From contig CAJMJM010000068.1 of the NCBI GenBank assembly GCA_905213725.1, forward strand, positions 1-9,962: a stretch of 9,962 nt of DNA, in the 5' to 3' direction. The stretch is from Collinsella aerofaciens (GTDB lineage Bacteria; Actinomycetota; Coriobacteriia; Coriobacteriales; Coriobacteriaceae). Positions 1 to 6,374 of the stretch are shown piece by piece; the first letter of the stretch is position 1, and each line of letters begins with the position of its first letter. The translations under genes and the position numbers were made by a program. The notes under the pieces were generated by a model. That model saw only the letters and a list, made by a program, of their open reading frames with translations, had not been told where the DNA came from and made no database searches.

Positions 1-1
1 G

Positions 2-814
2 GCGGCGCCCGACTCTCGTCGCAAGGCGCTCCTTGGCGGTCTTGCTGCCGAGTGTACCATTCTGATCGACGTCTCGCTGGGCTTCGTCCTTCCTTCCGAG
101 AGCGGCGCCTGGTCCATTGACTGGATCGTTCAGACCGAGACGGGGGAGAGCGGCGTCGCCAAGGACACCAAGGGGTCTGGCTCGTCTGCCGCTTCGGGCG
201 AGGCCAGTTCCAAGGATTCCAAATCTTCGAATGATGCAAAAGACGAGCCCAAGGGTTCGAACGACGCCAAGGACGATTCCGAGTCTTCAAACAAGGAATC
301 GGACAAAAACTCGGATAGCAAGAAGTCCGAGGACCGGGGCGGCAAGAAGTCTGGCGATAAATCCGCTGCCCAAAATACGGGAGCCGGTGATACTTCCAAT
401 GCGTCTGGCGGTGCTTCTTCGGGCGGTGGCCAGTCGTCTGATGGAGCCTCGTCCTCTAATGGTGGAAACGCCTCCTCGGGCAGCCAAAGCGGCTCACAGG
501 AGTCCAGCTACGTTACGGTGACGGTTTCGGTCACATCGAGCGCTGTGGGCAATCCTGTGTCCTCTGGCGGCACCTTTACCTTTAACGAAGGCGCCACCGG
601 TTACGATGCCCTGTGCGCGCTAGGCCTTTCTGTCAACGCACACGGCTCGTCGTACGGCACGTATGTTTCCGCGATTGGTGGTTTGGCCGAGAAACAGTAC
701 GGCGGCACGAGCGGCTGGATGTACTCCGTCAACGGCACACCGCCCATGACGGCCTGCAGTAACTACGTTCTCTCCAATGACGACAACGTCGTTTGGTATT
801 ACGTAACGGGCTAG
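2..814 (+). CDS. DUF4430 domain secreted/surface protein, 5'-truncated
   Basis: The reading frame is open from the window edge, so the N-terminus is missing; 270 residues are visible. An Arg-Arg-Lys followed by a moderately hydrophobic stretch (about visible residues 9-31) could be a signal or anchor segment, though it contains Glu and Asp. Residues about 50-168 are a low-complexity Ser/Lys/Asp/Asn then Gly/Ser linker, including a repeated SNDAKD. The last ~100 residues (170-270) match the DUF4430 (transcobalamin C-terminal-like) pattern: a YVTVTV strand, a GYDALCALG segment, the SGWMYSVNG signature at 237-245 and a terminal NVVWYYVTG. Such domains occur in extracellular proteins of Gram-positives, some linked to cobalamin or surface binding; ligand binding here is inference. 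No LPXTG sorting motif is present at the C-terminus. It is followed at once by an intrinsic terminator and faces the minus-strand gtrA gene. Confidence 0.88.
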   Translation, partial: AAPDSRRKALLGGLAAECTILIDVSLGFVLPSESGAWSIDWIVQTETGESGVAKDTKGSGSSAASGEASSKDSKSSNDAKDEPKGSNDAKDDSESSNKESDKNSDSKKSEDRGGKKSGDKSAAQNTGAGDTSNASGGASSGGGQSSDGASSSNGGNASSGSQSGSQESSYVTVTVSVTSSAVGNPVSSGGTFTFNEGATGYDALCALGLSVNAHGSSYGTYVSAIGGLAEKQYGGTSGWMYSVNGTPPMTACSNYVLSNDDNVVWYYVTG

Positions 815-836
815 AGGCCTCGACATAGCGCGCCAG

Positions 837-874
837 ACGGGCGGTTCGGGCCAACATCCGGACCGCCCGTTTTT
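837..874 (+). terminator. Intrinsic terminator of the DUF4430 gene
   Basis: A 13-bp stem (837-849 with 858-870, one G-U pair) with an 8-nt loop is followed by TTTTT at 870-874. It starts 23 nt after the stop codon at 812-814. Confidence 0.9.
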
Positions 875-911
875 CATGCGAATGGGACTGGGTCGCCGGG
901 TCTCTCTGCAA

Positions 912-947
912 ACAAAAAACCGGTTGGAACGGGAATTCCAACCGGTT
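912..947 (-). terminator. Intrinsic terminator of the downstream gtrA-like gene
   Basis: A perfect 12-bp stem (918-929 with 936-947) has a 6-nt loop. On the minus strand it is followed by a T run (plus-strand A tract 914-919, then AA at 911-912). It lies 26 nt past the stop of the minus-strand gene at 974, back to back with the plus-strand terminator at 837-874, so the convergent genes each have their own terminator. Confidence 0.88.
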
Positions 948-973
948 ATACATTCAAGCAAATAGTGAATCGA

Positions 974-1381
974 CTATGACCGTGCGCCCTCGAGGAAGAA
1001 GCGGCGGCTGAAGTAGTTGTACCAGGTGACGAGGAACGTGGCGATGGCCTTCATGGCCTGGTAGCCGATGCTCAAAAACGTGACGCCCACAAACATGTAC
1101 AGGTCGTTGAGGCCCAGGCCGATCACCGACAGGATGGTGAAGATCGTGAACTCGCGCTTGCGGCTCATGCCTTCGCGGTGGTCGAACACGTACTTCATGC
1201 TGAGCCAGTAGTTGACCACGACGGACGTGATAATCGAAATCGTGGTGCTCATCAAAAAGTCGAGGTGGAACAGCTCGACGAGCGCAATGAGCATGCCCCA
1301 GTCGATGCCAAAGGAGATAAGACCCACGACAGCAAACTTGAGGAACTGCTTGGTATGAGGTTGTGCCAGCGCCTTGCGCAC
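974..1381 (-). CDS. GtrA-like polytopic membrane protein (copy 1)
   Basis: This 135-residue protein has the size and layout of the GtrA family (PF04138): four hydrophobic segments (roughly residues 14-36, 44-63, 78-100, 106-125). Family features include KFAVVG near the N-terminus, NYWLSMKYVF at 57-66, an Arg-rich loop with REF at 76-78 and a final WYNYFSRRFF at 120-129. GtrA proteins are thought to help move or use polyprenyl-linked sugars for cell-surface polysaccharides; no glycosyltransferase partner is in the window. The start is GTG at 1379-1381, chosen because GGATGTGAT (complement of 1385-1393) matches the anti-SD sequence at 8 of 9 positions, and because the N-terminus then matches the second GtrA copy in length. 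It lies 219 nt downstream of that copy, with an AT-rich gap that could hold its promoter. Confidence 0.88.
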   Translation of the reverse strand: MRKALAQPHTKQFLKFAVVGLISFGIDWGMLIALVELFHLDFLMSTTISIITSVVVNYWLSMKYVFDHREGMSRKREFTIFTILSVIGLGLNDLYMFVGVTFLSIGYQAMKAIATFLVTWYNYFSRRFFLEGARS

Positions 1382-1530
1382 GTAATCACATCCAATGCGT
1401 TGATGAATCGAGCAGAGGATACTTTAGAGCTTTTACAAGGGAAACGTAAGGTCTTTGCCAAGAACTATATGAACTCGCCAAATTTTCAAGAGCTAATCCG
1501 CAAACGTTGAAAATTTGCCCGTAAACGAGC
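1382..1530. promoter_or_regulatory. AT-rich intergenic stretch with 11-bp inverted repeat, likely gtrA copy 1 promoter region
   Basis: This stretch is clearly more AT-rich than the flanking genes. It holds a perfect 11-bp inverted repeat, CAAATTTTCAA (1479-1489) with TTGAAAATTTG (1507-1517), separated by 17 nt. On the minus strand weak promoter-like pairs are visible, for example TTGGCA with TGTAAA at 18-nt spacing, but none is convincing. An unassigned plus-strand frame also crosses it (see findings). Confidence 0.35.
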
Positions 1531-1578
1531 GGCACCCACGGACGATACTGCGCTGAGTGCACGTCGTCCGTGGGCGCC
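1531..1578 (-). terminator. Long hairpin after gtrA copy 2, possible terminator
   Basis: A 15-bp stem (1531-1545 with 1564-1578) is fully paired on the minus strand counting one G-U pair; the loop is 18 nt. It lies 22 nt past the stop of the minus-strand gtrA copy 2. There is no proper T tract after it on either strand, so it could be a weak or factor-assisted terminator, or a processing or regulatory hairpin. Confidence 0.5.
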
Positions 1579-1600
1579 GTAATGCTGCAGGGGTTTCGAG

Positions 1601-1996
1601 CTACTTGGTCTCGTCGCCCTCCAGGAAGATTTTTCGGGTCACAAAGTTGTAGACCATGACAAGCGCGGTGGCGCAGATCTTGGCGATATTGGCCTCGAGT
1701 CCCAGGCCGGCGTTGAGCGCCAGCACGATGCCGTCGTTGAGCACCAAACCGATCACGGACAGCACGACAAAGATGATGAACTCGCGGCGGCGGCTCATGC
1801 CTTCCTTGTGCGCAAACACGTACTTCATGCTTGCGAGGTAGTTAAAGATGAGTGAGATGATAAAGCCGCTGGTGTTGGCGATTAGGATGTTGAGGCCCAG
1901 ACCGTAGTGGAGCAGATTCATAATGCCAAAGTCGATAACCGTGGCAATGACACCGACGACGCCAAATTTCATGATCTGCGCAAGGAGCTTTTGCAT
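1601..1996 (-). CDS. GtrA-like polytopic membrane protein (copy 2)
   Basis: This 131-residue member of the GtrA family has four hydrophobic segments. Visible family features are KFGVVG at 10-15, NYLASMKYVF at 52-61, GMSRRREF at 66-73, and a closing MVYNFVTRKIFLEG at 114-127. It is a clear paralog of the copy at 974-1381: both share SMKYVF and the pattern GMSR(K/R)REF..IF..LSVIGL.LND. A longer frame opens at a TTG at 2059, but the ATG at 1994-1996 is preferred: it has an AGG-type ribosome site five bases upstream, and it begins MQKLLAQIMKFG as usual for the family. It lies 78 nt after the fbp stop on the same strand and is likely read from the fbp transcript. The probable role is polyprenyl-linked sugar handling in the membrane; the substrate is unknown. 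Confidence 0.9.
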   Translation of the reverse strand: MQKLLAQIMKFGVVGVIATVIDFGIMNLLHYGLGLNILIANTSGFIISLIFNYLASMKYVFAHKEGMSRRREFIIFVVLSVIGLVLNDGIVLALNAGLGLEANIAKICATALVMVYNFVTRKIFLEGDETK

Positions 1997-2074
1997 GGTA
2001 CCTGCCTTAGGGTGGCGCGGGGACGCCGTGGGGATGACAAACTCAGCAAGTTTAGCCAATCCCCGCGGGTGGGG

Positions 2075-3991
2075 CTAGACGCGCTCTTCGATAGCACCGT
2101 TTCTATATGCATCGAGCAGCTGGCGCAGATCCTGGATCTGGCTGCGAATCTTGGCGCCAGTATCGGTGTCGCTCACCATGCGGCGACGGTCTGCTTGGTC
2201 AAAACGGTTGGTCTCGCTTTCGATGTCCACGTTGCGCGTGAGTGCCTCGGCAACCGTCGTAAAGGCCCGGTGCGACTTGAGGCGGCAGCCGCGCGAGCTC
2301 GAGATGAGCGTATAGCCGGCGATGCCCGTCTTGGGATGGTAAGCGCGGCAGAAGCCGCCATCGATGACCAGCAGCTTGCCCTCGGCGCGGATGGGCTGCT
2401 CGCCCTTGGTGGTTTTAACGGGCGTGTGGCCGTTGATGATGTGGCCGGTCGGCGAGCATGCCATGGGCGCGACGCCAAACTCGCGCATGATATCATCGCA
2501 GACCGAGGGCGACTTGGTAAGCGTAAAGTACGGGTCCATCGGCTCGACCCAGGTGCTCTTATCGGCGATATAGGCGCGCTCAAAGGTACGCACCAGGCGT
2601 CCGCTGGCGGGTGAATTGAAGCCAATCCACAGGTACCACATCCAGTCGAGGGCATCGCGGTCGCCCACGCGCCACGCGCGGCGGGCGATGTGGTCGCAAA
2701 AATCGAGATAATCGCGGCCAGCGTGCCAGGTGCCCAGGCAGTTCATGCTGCTAAAGGTGCCGTCTTCGTTGAGCGGAACGCAGCCGTGGAAGAGCAGGTT
2801 GCCGTTGGCGACCTTGTACATCGAGCCGTGGGTGTAGAGGAAATCGATATGGCGATGCAGGTGATCGGCGGTTACAAACTCGGACACGAGCTTGTCGATG
2901 ATGTGCTGCTCCTGAGACGTGAGCGTGTAGGGGTCCGCCGGGTCGACGGTGGGGAAGTCGTTGGTCGTGAGCGGCCACACGCTGCCGTCGGCGAGCGTGA
3001 CCGTGCCGGTGTCGTGGTCGATCTTGTCGAGTAACAGGCGGTCGGTCATATCGAACTCGGGGTGGCGCTGGATAATCTGGCCCTCGAGCTTAAAGAGCAG
3101 CACGTTGATGGCCTTGATCAGCGGGGTGATGGACTCACCGGCGGTGTAGGTGGCATCGGCAAAGGCGACAAGCTCACGCAGCGAGATGCCGTAGTCGTTC
3201 TCCAGGATCTCGTAGTTGTCGTAGCGTAGGTTGTTGCGCAACACCGTGGCGATGCAGGCGGGCTCACCGGCCGCAGCGCCCATCCACAGCAGGTCGTGGT
3301 TGCCCCACTGGATGTCGAGTGAATGGTAGGTGAGCAGACGGTCCATAATTTTGGCCGCGCCGCCGCCGCGGTCGAAGATGTCGCCCACCAGGTGCAAGTG
3401 GTCGACGGCCAGGCGCTTGATGAGCGAGGCGAGCGACTCGATAAAGTCGTCGGCGCTGGCGGTCTCTAGGATGGACTCCACGATGCGCTCGTGATAGCGC
3501 ACGCGATAGTTGTTCTCGTCCGGGTGCGTGTGCAACAACTCGTCGATGATGTAGGCGTAGACGCGCGGGATGGCCTTACGCACCTTGGAGCGCGTGTAGC
3601 GGCTTGAAAGTGAGCGAGCGACCATGATGAGCTGGTCAAGCATCGTCTTGTACCAGGTTGGCGAGTCCTCGCGCCGGCTGCGGACCAGGTCGATCTTCTC
3701 GCGCGGGTAGTAGATGAGCGTACACAGCTCGCCCTTTTCGTCAAAGGAGAGCGTGTCGCCAAAAATCTCGTCGACATGTTCGCGCACGACGCCCGAGCAG
3801 TTGTTGAGGATGTGCATAAAGGCTTCGTACTCACCATGCACGTCGCTCATAAAATGCTCGGTGCCCTTGGGTAGGTTGAGGATGGCCGAGAGGTTGATAA
3901 TTTCGGTAAATGCGGATTGTTCGGTGGGGAACTGTCTCGACAGCAGGCGCAGATACTTGAAGTCTTGCGGGTTGCGATCGAATGCGACCAT
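2075..3991 (-). CDS. fbp: Class III fructose-1,6-bisphosphatase
   Basis: This 638-residue protein hydrolyses fructose 1,6-bisphosphate to fructose 6-phosphate, the committed gluconeogenic step. Its length and sequence fit the class III enzyme of Firmicutes and related Gram-positives (PF06874), a calcineurin-like metallophosphatase unrelated to the class I and II enzymes. The metal-binding motifs are in order: SDVHGEYE (49-56), GDIFDRGG (203-210), GNHD (230-233), LFHGCVP (400-406) and NGHTPVK (520-526), then DGG at 544-546. The frame runs on to 4168, but the ATG at 3989-3991 is chosen because GGAAGGTG lies just upstream and the protein then starts MVAFDRNPQDFKYL, aligned with the family. Codon use matches the neighbours and no key motif is missing. 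It reads away from degV across a 320-nt region dense in operator-like repeats, which suggests regulated transcription. Confidence 0.97.
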   Translation of the reverse strand: MVAFDRNPQDFKYLRLLSRQFPTEQSAFTEIINLSAILNLPKGTEHFMSDVHGEYEAFMHILNNCSGVVREHVDEIFGDTLSFDEKGELCTLIYYPREKIDLVRSRREDSPTWYKTMLDQLIMVARSLSSRYTRSKVRKAIPRVYAYIIDELLHTHPDENNYRVRYHERIVESILETASADDFIESLASLIKRLAVDHLHLVGDIFDRGGGAAKIMDRLLTYHSLDIQWGNHDLLWMGAAAGEPACIATVLRNNLRYDNYEILENDYGISLRELVAFADATYTAGESITPLIKAINVLLFKLEGQIIQRHPEFDMTDRLLLDKIDHDTGTVTLADGSVWPLTTNDFPTVDPADPYTLTSQEQHIIDKLVSEFVTADHLHRHIDFLYTHGSMYKVANGNLLFHGCVPLNEDGTFSSMNCLGTWHAGRDYLDFCDHIARRAWRVGDRDALDWMWYLWIGFNSPASGRLVRTFERAYIADKSTWVEPMDPYFTLTKSPSVCDDIMREFGVAPMACSPTGHIINGHTPVKTTKGEQPIRAEGKLLVIDGGFCRAYHPKTGIAGYTLISSSRGCRLKSHRAFTTVAEALTRNVDIESETNRFDQADRRRMVSDTDTGAKIRSQIQDLRQLLDAYRNGAIEERV

Positions 3992-4211
3992 GAAACACCT
4001 TCCGATGGGGCTGGTAAAACTGATAAACAGCGTCAAACGTTTACCAGTATGCGCCGCTTTTGTTTCGATTTTGCGCCAGCGGCTGAATTGTCGGCTGAAC
4101 GGTTTGGTAAATCGATTTAGTGAAGGTAGATGTGTTGGTCTCGTTGATCCCCCTATCATTAAAAACAAAAATATTTATGCGTCGGGTCGGTGGAGACGAT
4201 GGTGGTAAAGA

Positions 4212-4250
4212 TGTTCACTATTATTGGTTCGATTTGGTAAATAGTGGACA
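4212..4250. promoter_or_regulatory. Inverted repeat upstream of degV promoter
   Basis: TGTTCACTATT (4212-4222) pairs with AATAGTGGACA (4240-4250) at 10 of 11 positions across a 17-nt spacer. It overlaps one TGGTAAA copy and ends about 28 nt before the putative degV -10 box, a position suited to a dimeric regulator. The function is inferred. Confidence 0.35.
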
Positions 4251-4274
4251 TATGTACCGCATGTAGGCTCACTG

Positions 4275-4283
4275 TGCGATAAT
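4275..4283 (+). promoter_or_regulatory. Putative extended -10 promoter of degV
   Basis: TGCGATAAT is an extended -10 element (TGN followed by GATAAT). It would start transcription near 4290, about 20 nt before the ATG. No good -35 hexamer sits 17 nt upstream (TACCGC), consistent with reliance on the extended -10 or on an activator. Confidence 0.4.
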
Positions 4284-4311
4284 TTGCGCAGCAATGAGTA
4301 AGGAGCCTCAT

Positions 4312-5202
4312 ATGAGTGATTTTGTCCTGACCTGTGAATCCGCCGCCGATCGAACCCGTGAGTTCTTTGCGTCGCGCAATATCCCTGTCGTGTGTTTTCA
4401 TTACGAGATCGACGATGTTGTCTATACGGACGATCTGTATCAGTCGATTACGCCGGACGAGTTTTTTGCCCAGATTGCCGCGGGCGCCATGCCCAAGACG
4501 TCTCAGGTGAGCGTGGGTGAGTACGAGGAGTTTTGGGAGCCGTTTGTTGCCGAGGGTAAAGACGTGCTGCACCTGACGTTGTCGTCGGGTATTTCGGGCA
4601 CGTATGGATCGGCCTGCGTCGCGGCGCAGATGCTTGCGGATCGCTATCCCGAGGGCGGCAAGGTGCGCGTCATCGATTCGCTGGCGGCGTCTTCGGGCTT
4701 TGGCCTGTTGTTGGAATATGCCGCCGATGTGCGCGATAGTGGGGCTTCACTCGACGAGACGGCTGCCTGGATCGAGGAGCACAAGCTCAACCTGCACCAC
4801 TGGTTCTTCTCGACCGATCTGTCGAGCTACCTGCGCGGCGGTCGCATTTCGGCTGCGAGTGCGATCATCGGCACGTCGCTTAAGATTTGCCCGCTTATGA
4901 CGGTCGATTGCGACGGCAAGCTGTCGCCACGTGAGAAGATACGCACTAAGAAGCGCGCGATTTCCGAGATGGCTAAGACCATGATGGCACACGTACAGGA
5001 CGGTGCAGATTATTCGGGTAAGTGCATCATGTCGCAGTCGGCGTGCCGCGAGGATGCCGAGGCGGTCGCGGCGCTGATTGAGGAACAGGTTCCGCAGCTT
5101 AAAGGCAAGATTGAGATCAATGACATCGGTACTCTGATTGGCTCGCATACCGGACCTGGTACGGTGGCGCTCTTCTTTATGGGCGACAAGCGCGTGGATT
5201 AA
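4312..5202 (+). CDS. DegV family fatty-acid-binding protein (FakB-like)
   Basis: This 296-residue protein has the normal size of the DegV family (PF02645). In Gram-positives these bind a fatty acid and present it to the fatty acid kinase FakA for incorporation into phospholipid; which acid this one binds cannot be told. Landmarks are the N-terminal strand FVLTCESAAD, TSQVS at 63-67, SSGISGTY at 91-98, the YLRGGR segment at 173-178 and a closing IGSHTGPGT at 276-284, where the conserved Ser, Thr and His line the lipid carboxylate site in known structures. An in-frame ATG lies upstream at 4294, but the ATG at 4312 is chosen because AAGGAG (4300-4305) sits six bases before it. The gene is monocistronic: a divergent promoter region lies upstream and a terminator downstream. 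No fakA gene is in the window. Confidence 0.95.
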   Translation: MSDFVLTCESAADRTREFFASRNIPVVCFHYEIDDVVYTDDLYQSITPDEFFAQIAAGAMPKTSQVSVGEYEEFWEPFVAEGKDVLHLTLSSGISGTYGSACVAAQMLADRYPEGGKVRVIDSLAASSGFGLLLEYAADVRDSGASLDETAAWIEEHKLNLHHWFFSTDLSSYLRGGRISAASAIIGTSLKICPLMTVDCDGKLSPREKIRTKKRAISEMAKTMMAHVQDGADYSGKCIMSQSACREDAEAVAALIEEQVPQLKGKIEINDIGTLIGSHTGPGTVALFFMGDKRVD

Positions 5203-5243
5203 TTTGCCCCATCACGTCGCTGCATGATTGCTCAAACGAAAAC

Positions 5244-5280
5244 GGCCCGCCTCACGTTTGTGGGGCGGGCCAAGATGTTT
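5244..5280. terminator. Bidirectional terminator between degV and the TIM-barrel gene
   Basis: A 12-bp GC-rich stem (5244-5255 with 5260-5271, one G-U pair) has a GTTT loop. Plus-strand readout continues AAGATGTTTT; minus-strand readout continues GTTTTCGTTT. It sits between two converging genes (stops at 5202 and 5283) and probably serves both. Confidence 0.8.
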
Positions 5281-5282
5281 TG

Positions 5283-6374
5283 CTAGCGTTTCTTTCCGCG
5301 GAAGAAAAAGCCGTGCAGTGACGGCTTGAGGCCGCGGTTGGCGCGATGCTCCTCGACGCGCTCGTGGATCGAAGCGACGCGCTCGATGACTTCGTCGGGA
5401 ATCGGCACATCGGGATTCATGTTCTCGACTTGGCTGACCTCGGCGGCGGCGACCTGGTCGATAATGGGCACGTCGTCGCGCGAGATGACAGGTGTGGCGT
5501 CTTCCTTCATCTTGCGATAACGCTGCATCATGTCGGTCTGTAGCTGCTGGGCCGAAGGCGGTGTCCAGATGATGGCGTTGGCGCCGGCGGCGATGGTCTC
5601 GCGAATGCTCTCGGGCGTCTTGCCGCCCGGCGCGATAAGCGGCAGGTTGGGATAGTGCTCGCGCAGCTCGCGTAGGACCTGGGGCGTGTTCTTGCCGGCG
5701 GCGATGTTGAGAATCTTGGCTCCAGCGCGCACCTTGGCGTGAGCATCGTCGTCGCAGCGAACGACCGTGGCGATGACGGGGATGTCGGCGATGTTGGTGA
5801 TGTGCTCGACCATCTCGGCAGTAGCGGGGGAGTTGACCACGCAGCCCGCCGCGCCCTGCATCTCGGAGACGGCTGCCATCTGCACGGAGCGCTTACCGGT
5901 CGTAGTTCCGCCACCCACGCCTACAAAGACCGGGCACTCGGCGACGGTCAGCAGCGCTTGCGTAATGGCGGGCTGCGGCGTGAAAGGGTAGACCGCAAAG
6001 ACGGCGTCGGCGTTGGAGTTGCGGATAACCGCGACATCGGTGGTGTAAATGAGCGACTTGATGCGTCGGCCAAAGAGCGTGAAGCCGCTGGCCTCCTCGA
6101 TCTCGTCGGGCATGCGAAGGGCAGCCTTGCGCAGGCGTCCGTCGATGGGCAGGGGCTCCATGGGGAGCAGGCCGTTGGGCGTGACGGCTATTTGGGGCTC
6201 GGTGAACTCGTCTGCAAGCTCGACCTCGGAAAAATCGACCGAGGTGACGATGTCCTCGTGCACCTCGGCGGGCACATCGATGGGAGCTTGGTCGTTTGCC
6301 GCCGCAGGCGTGTCGAAGGAGCTGGTGCCGACGAAGGCGTCGACGCGCTCATTTAGATCGTTGAGGGTATCCAT
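5283..6374 (-). CDS. Uncharacterised TIM-barrel-like protein with acidic N-terminal extension
   Basis: I do not recognise a named family for this 363-residue protein. Residues 1-95 are acidic and look poorly ordered. Residues about 100-285 alternate beta-strand and helix segments like a (beta/alpha) barrel: IKSLIYTTDVAVI, ADAVFAVYPF, CPVFVGVGGGTTTGKRS (147-163), GAAGCVVNSP, IPVIATVVRCDDD (198-210), AGAKILNIAAG (217-227), LPLIAPGGKTPESI (244-257) and GANAIIWTPPS (264-274). The late APGGKTPESIRETIAAGA segment resembles phosphate-binding loops of aldolase or epimerase barrels; a phosphate-containing substrate is inference. The C-terminal 70 residues are charged and end GFFFRGKKR. The ATG at 6372-6374 has no Shine-Dalgarno site, and a TAGAAT box (complement of 6384-6389) ends about ten bases upstream, so the mRNA could be nearly leaderless. 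An internal start at Met72 has no better ribosome site. Confidence 0.88.
   Translation of the reverse strand: MDTLNDLNERVDAFVGTSSFDTPAAANDQAPIDVPAEVHEDIVTSVDFSEVELADEFTEPQIAVTPNGLLPMEPLPIDGRLRKAALRMPDEIEEASGFTLFGRRIKSLIYTTDVAVIRNSNADAVFAVYPFTPQPAITQALLTVAECPVFVGVGGGTTTGKRSVQMAAVSEMQGAAGCVVNSPATAEMVEHITNIADIPVIATVVRCDDDAHAKVRAGAKILNIAAGKNTPQVLRELREHYPNLPLIAPGGKTPESIRETIAAGANAIIWTPPSAQQLQTDMMQRYRKMKEDATPVISRDDVPIIDQVAAAEVSQVENMNPDVPIPDEVIERVASIHERVEEHRANRGLKPSLHGFFFRGKKR

Larger units (their letters stand above)
3992..4311. promoter_or_regulatory. Divergent fbp/degV control region with repeated TGGTAAA sites
   Basis: No gene is visible here. The heptamer TGGTAAA occurs five times: plus strand at 4012-4018, 4105-4111, 4203-4209 and 4235-4241, and minus strand at 4040-4046. 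The copies at 4011-4018 and 4040-4047 form an 8-bp inverted pair. A perfect palindrome TAAATCGATTTA lies at 4108-4119 and AAACGTTT at 4035-4042, both centred on CG as in LacI-family operators. An AT-rich tract at 4159-4177 may aid promoter activity. No clear sigma-70 promoter for fbp was found. Confidence 0.55.

Noticed and set aside
210..300. Repetitive Ser/Lys/Asp stretch as a possible DNA repeat or CRISPR
   Set aside because: The repetition is at the amino-acid level within an open reading frame; there are no regular repeat-spacer units.
1997..2059. TTG-started 21-residue extension of gtrA copy 2
   Set aside because: The extension is not GtrA-like, and the inner ATG has a spaced AGG site and the usual family N-terminus.
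1907..2614. 235-residue plus-strand open frame opposite gtrA copy 2 and fbp
   Set aside because: It is antisense to the well-supported fbp 3' end, has no ribosome site and no family features; a by-product of GC-rich codon use.
3992..4168. N-terminal extension of fbp by 59 residues
   Set aside because: The extension crosses the repeat-rich control region, has no family similarity, and the strong ribosome site points to the ATG at 3991.
4294..4311. Six-residue N-terminal extension of degV
   Set aside because: The AAGGAG site would lie inside the extension; it is correctly spaced only for the ATG at 4312.
5739..6356. 205-residue plus-strand open frame
   Set aside because: It lies wholly antisense to the barrel-protein gene and its composition (Gly, Asp, Val, Arg rich) is typical of a shadow frame.
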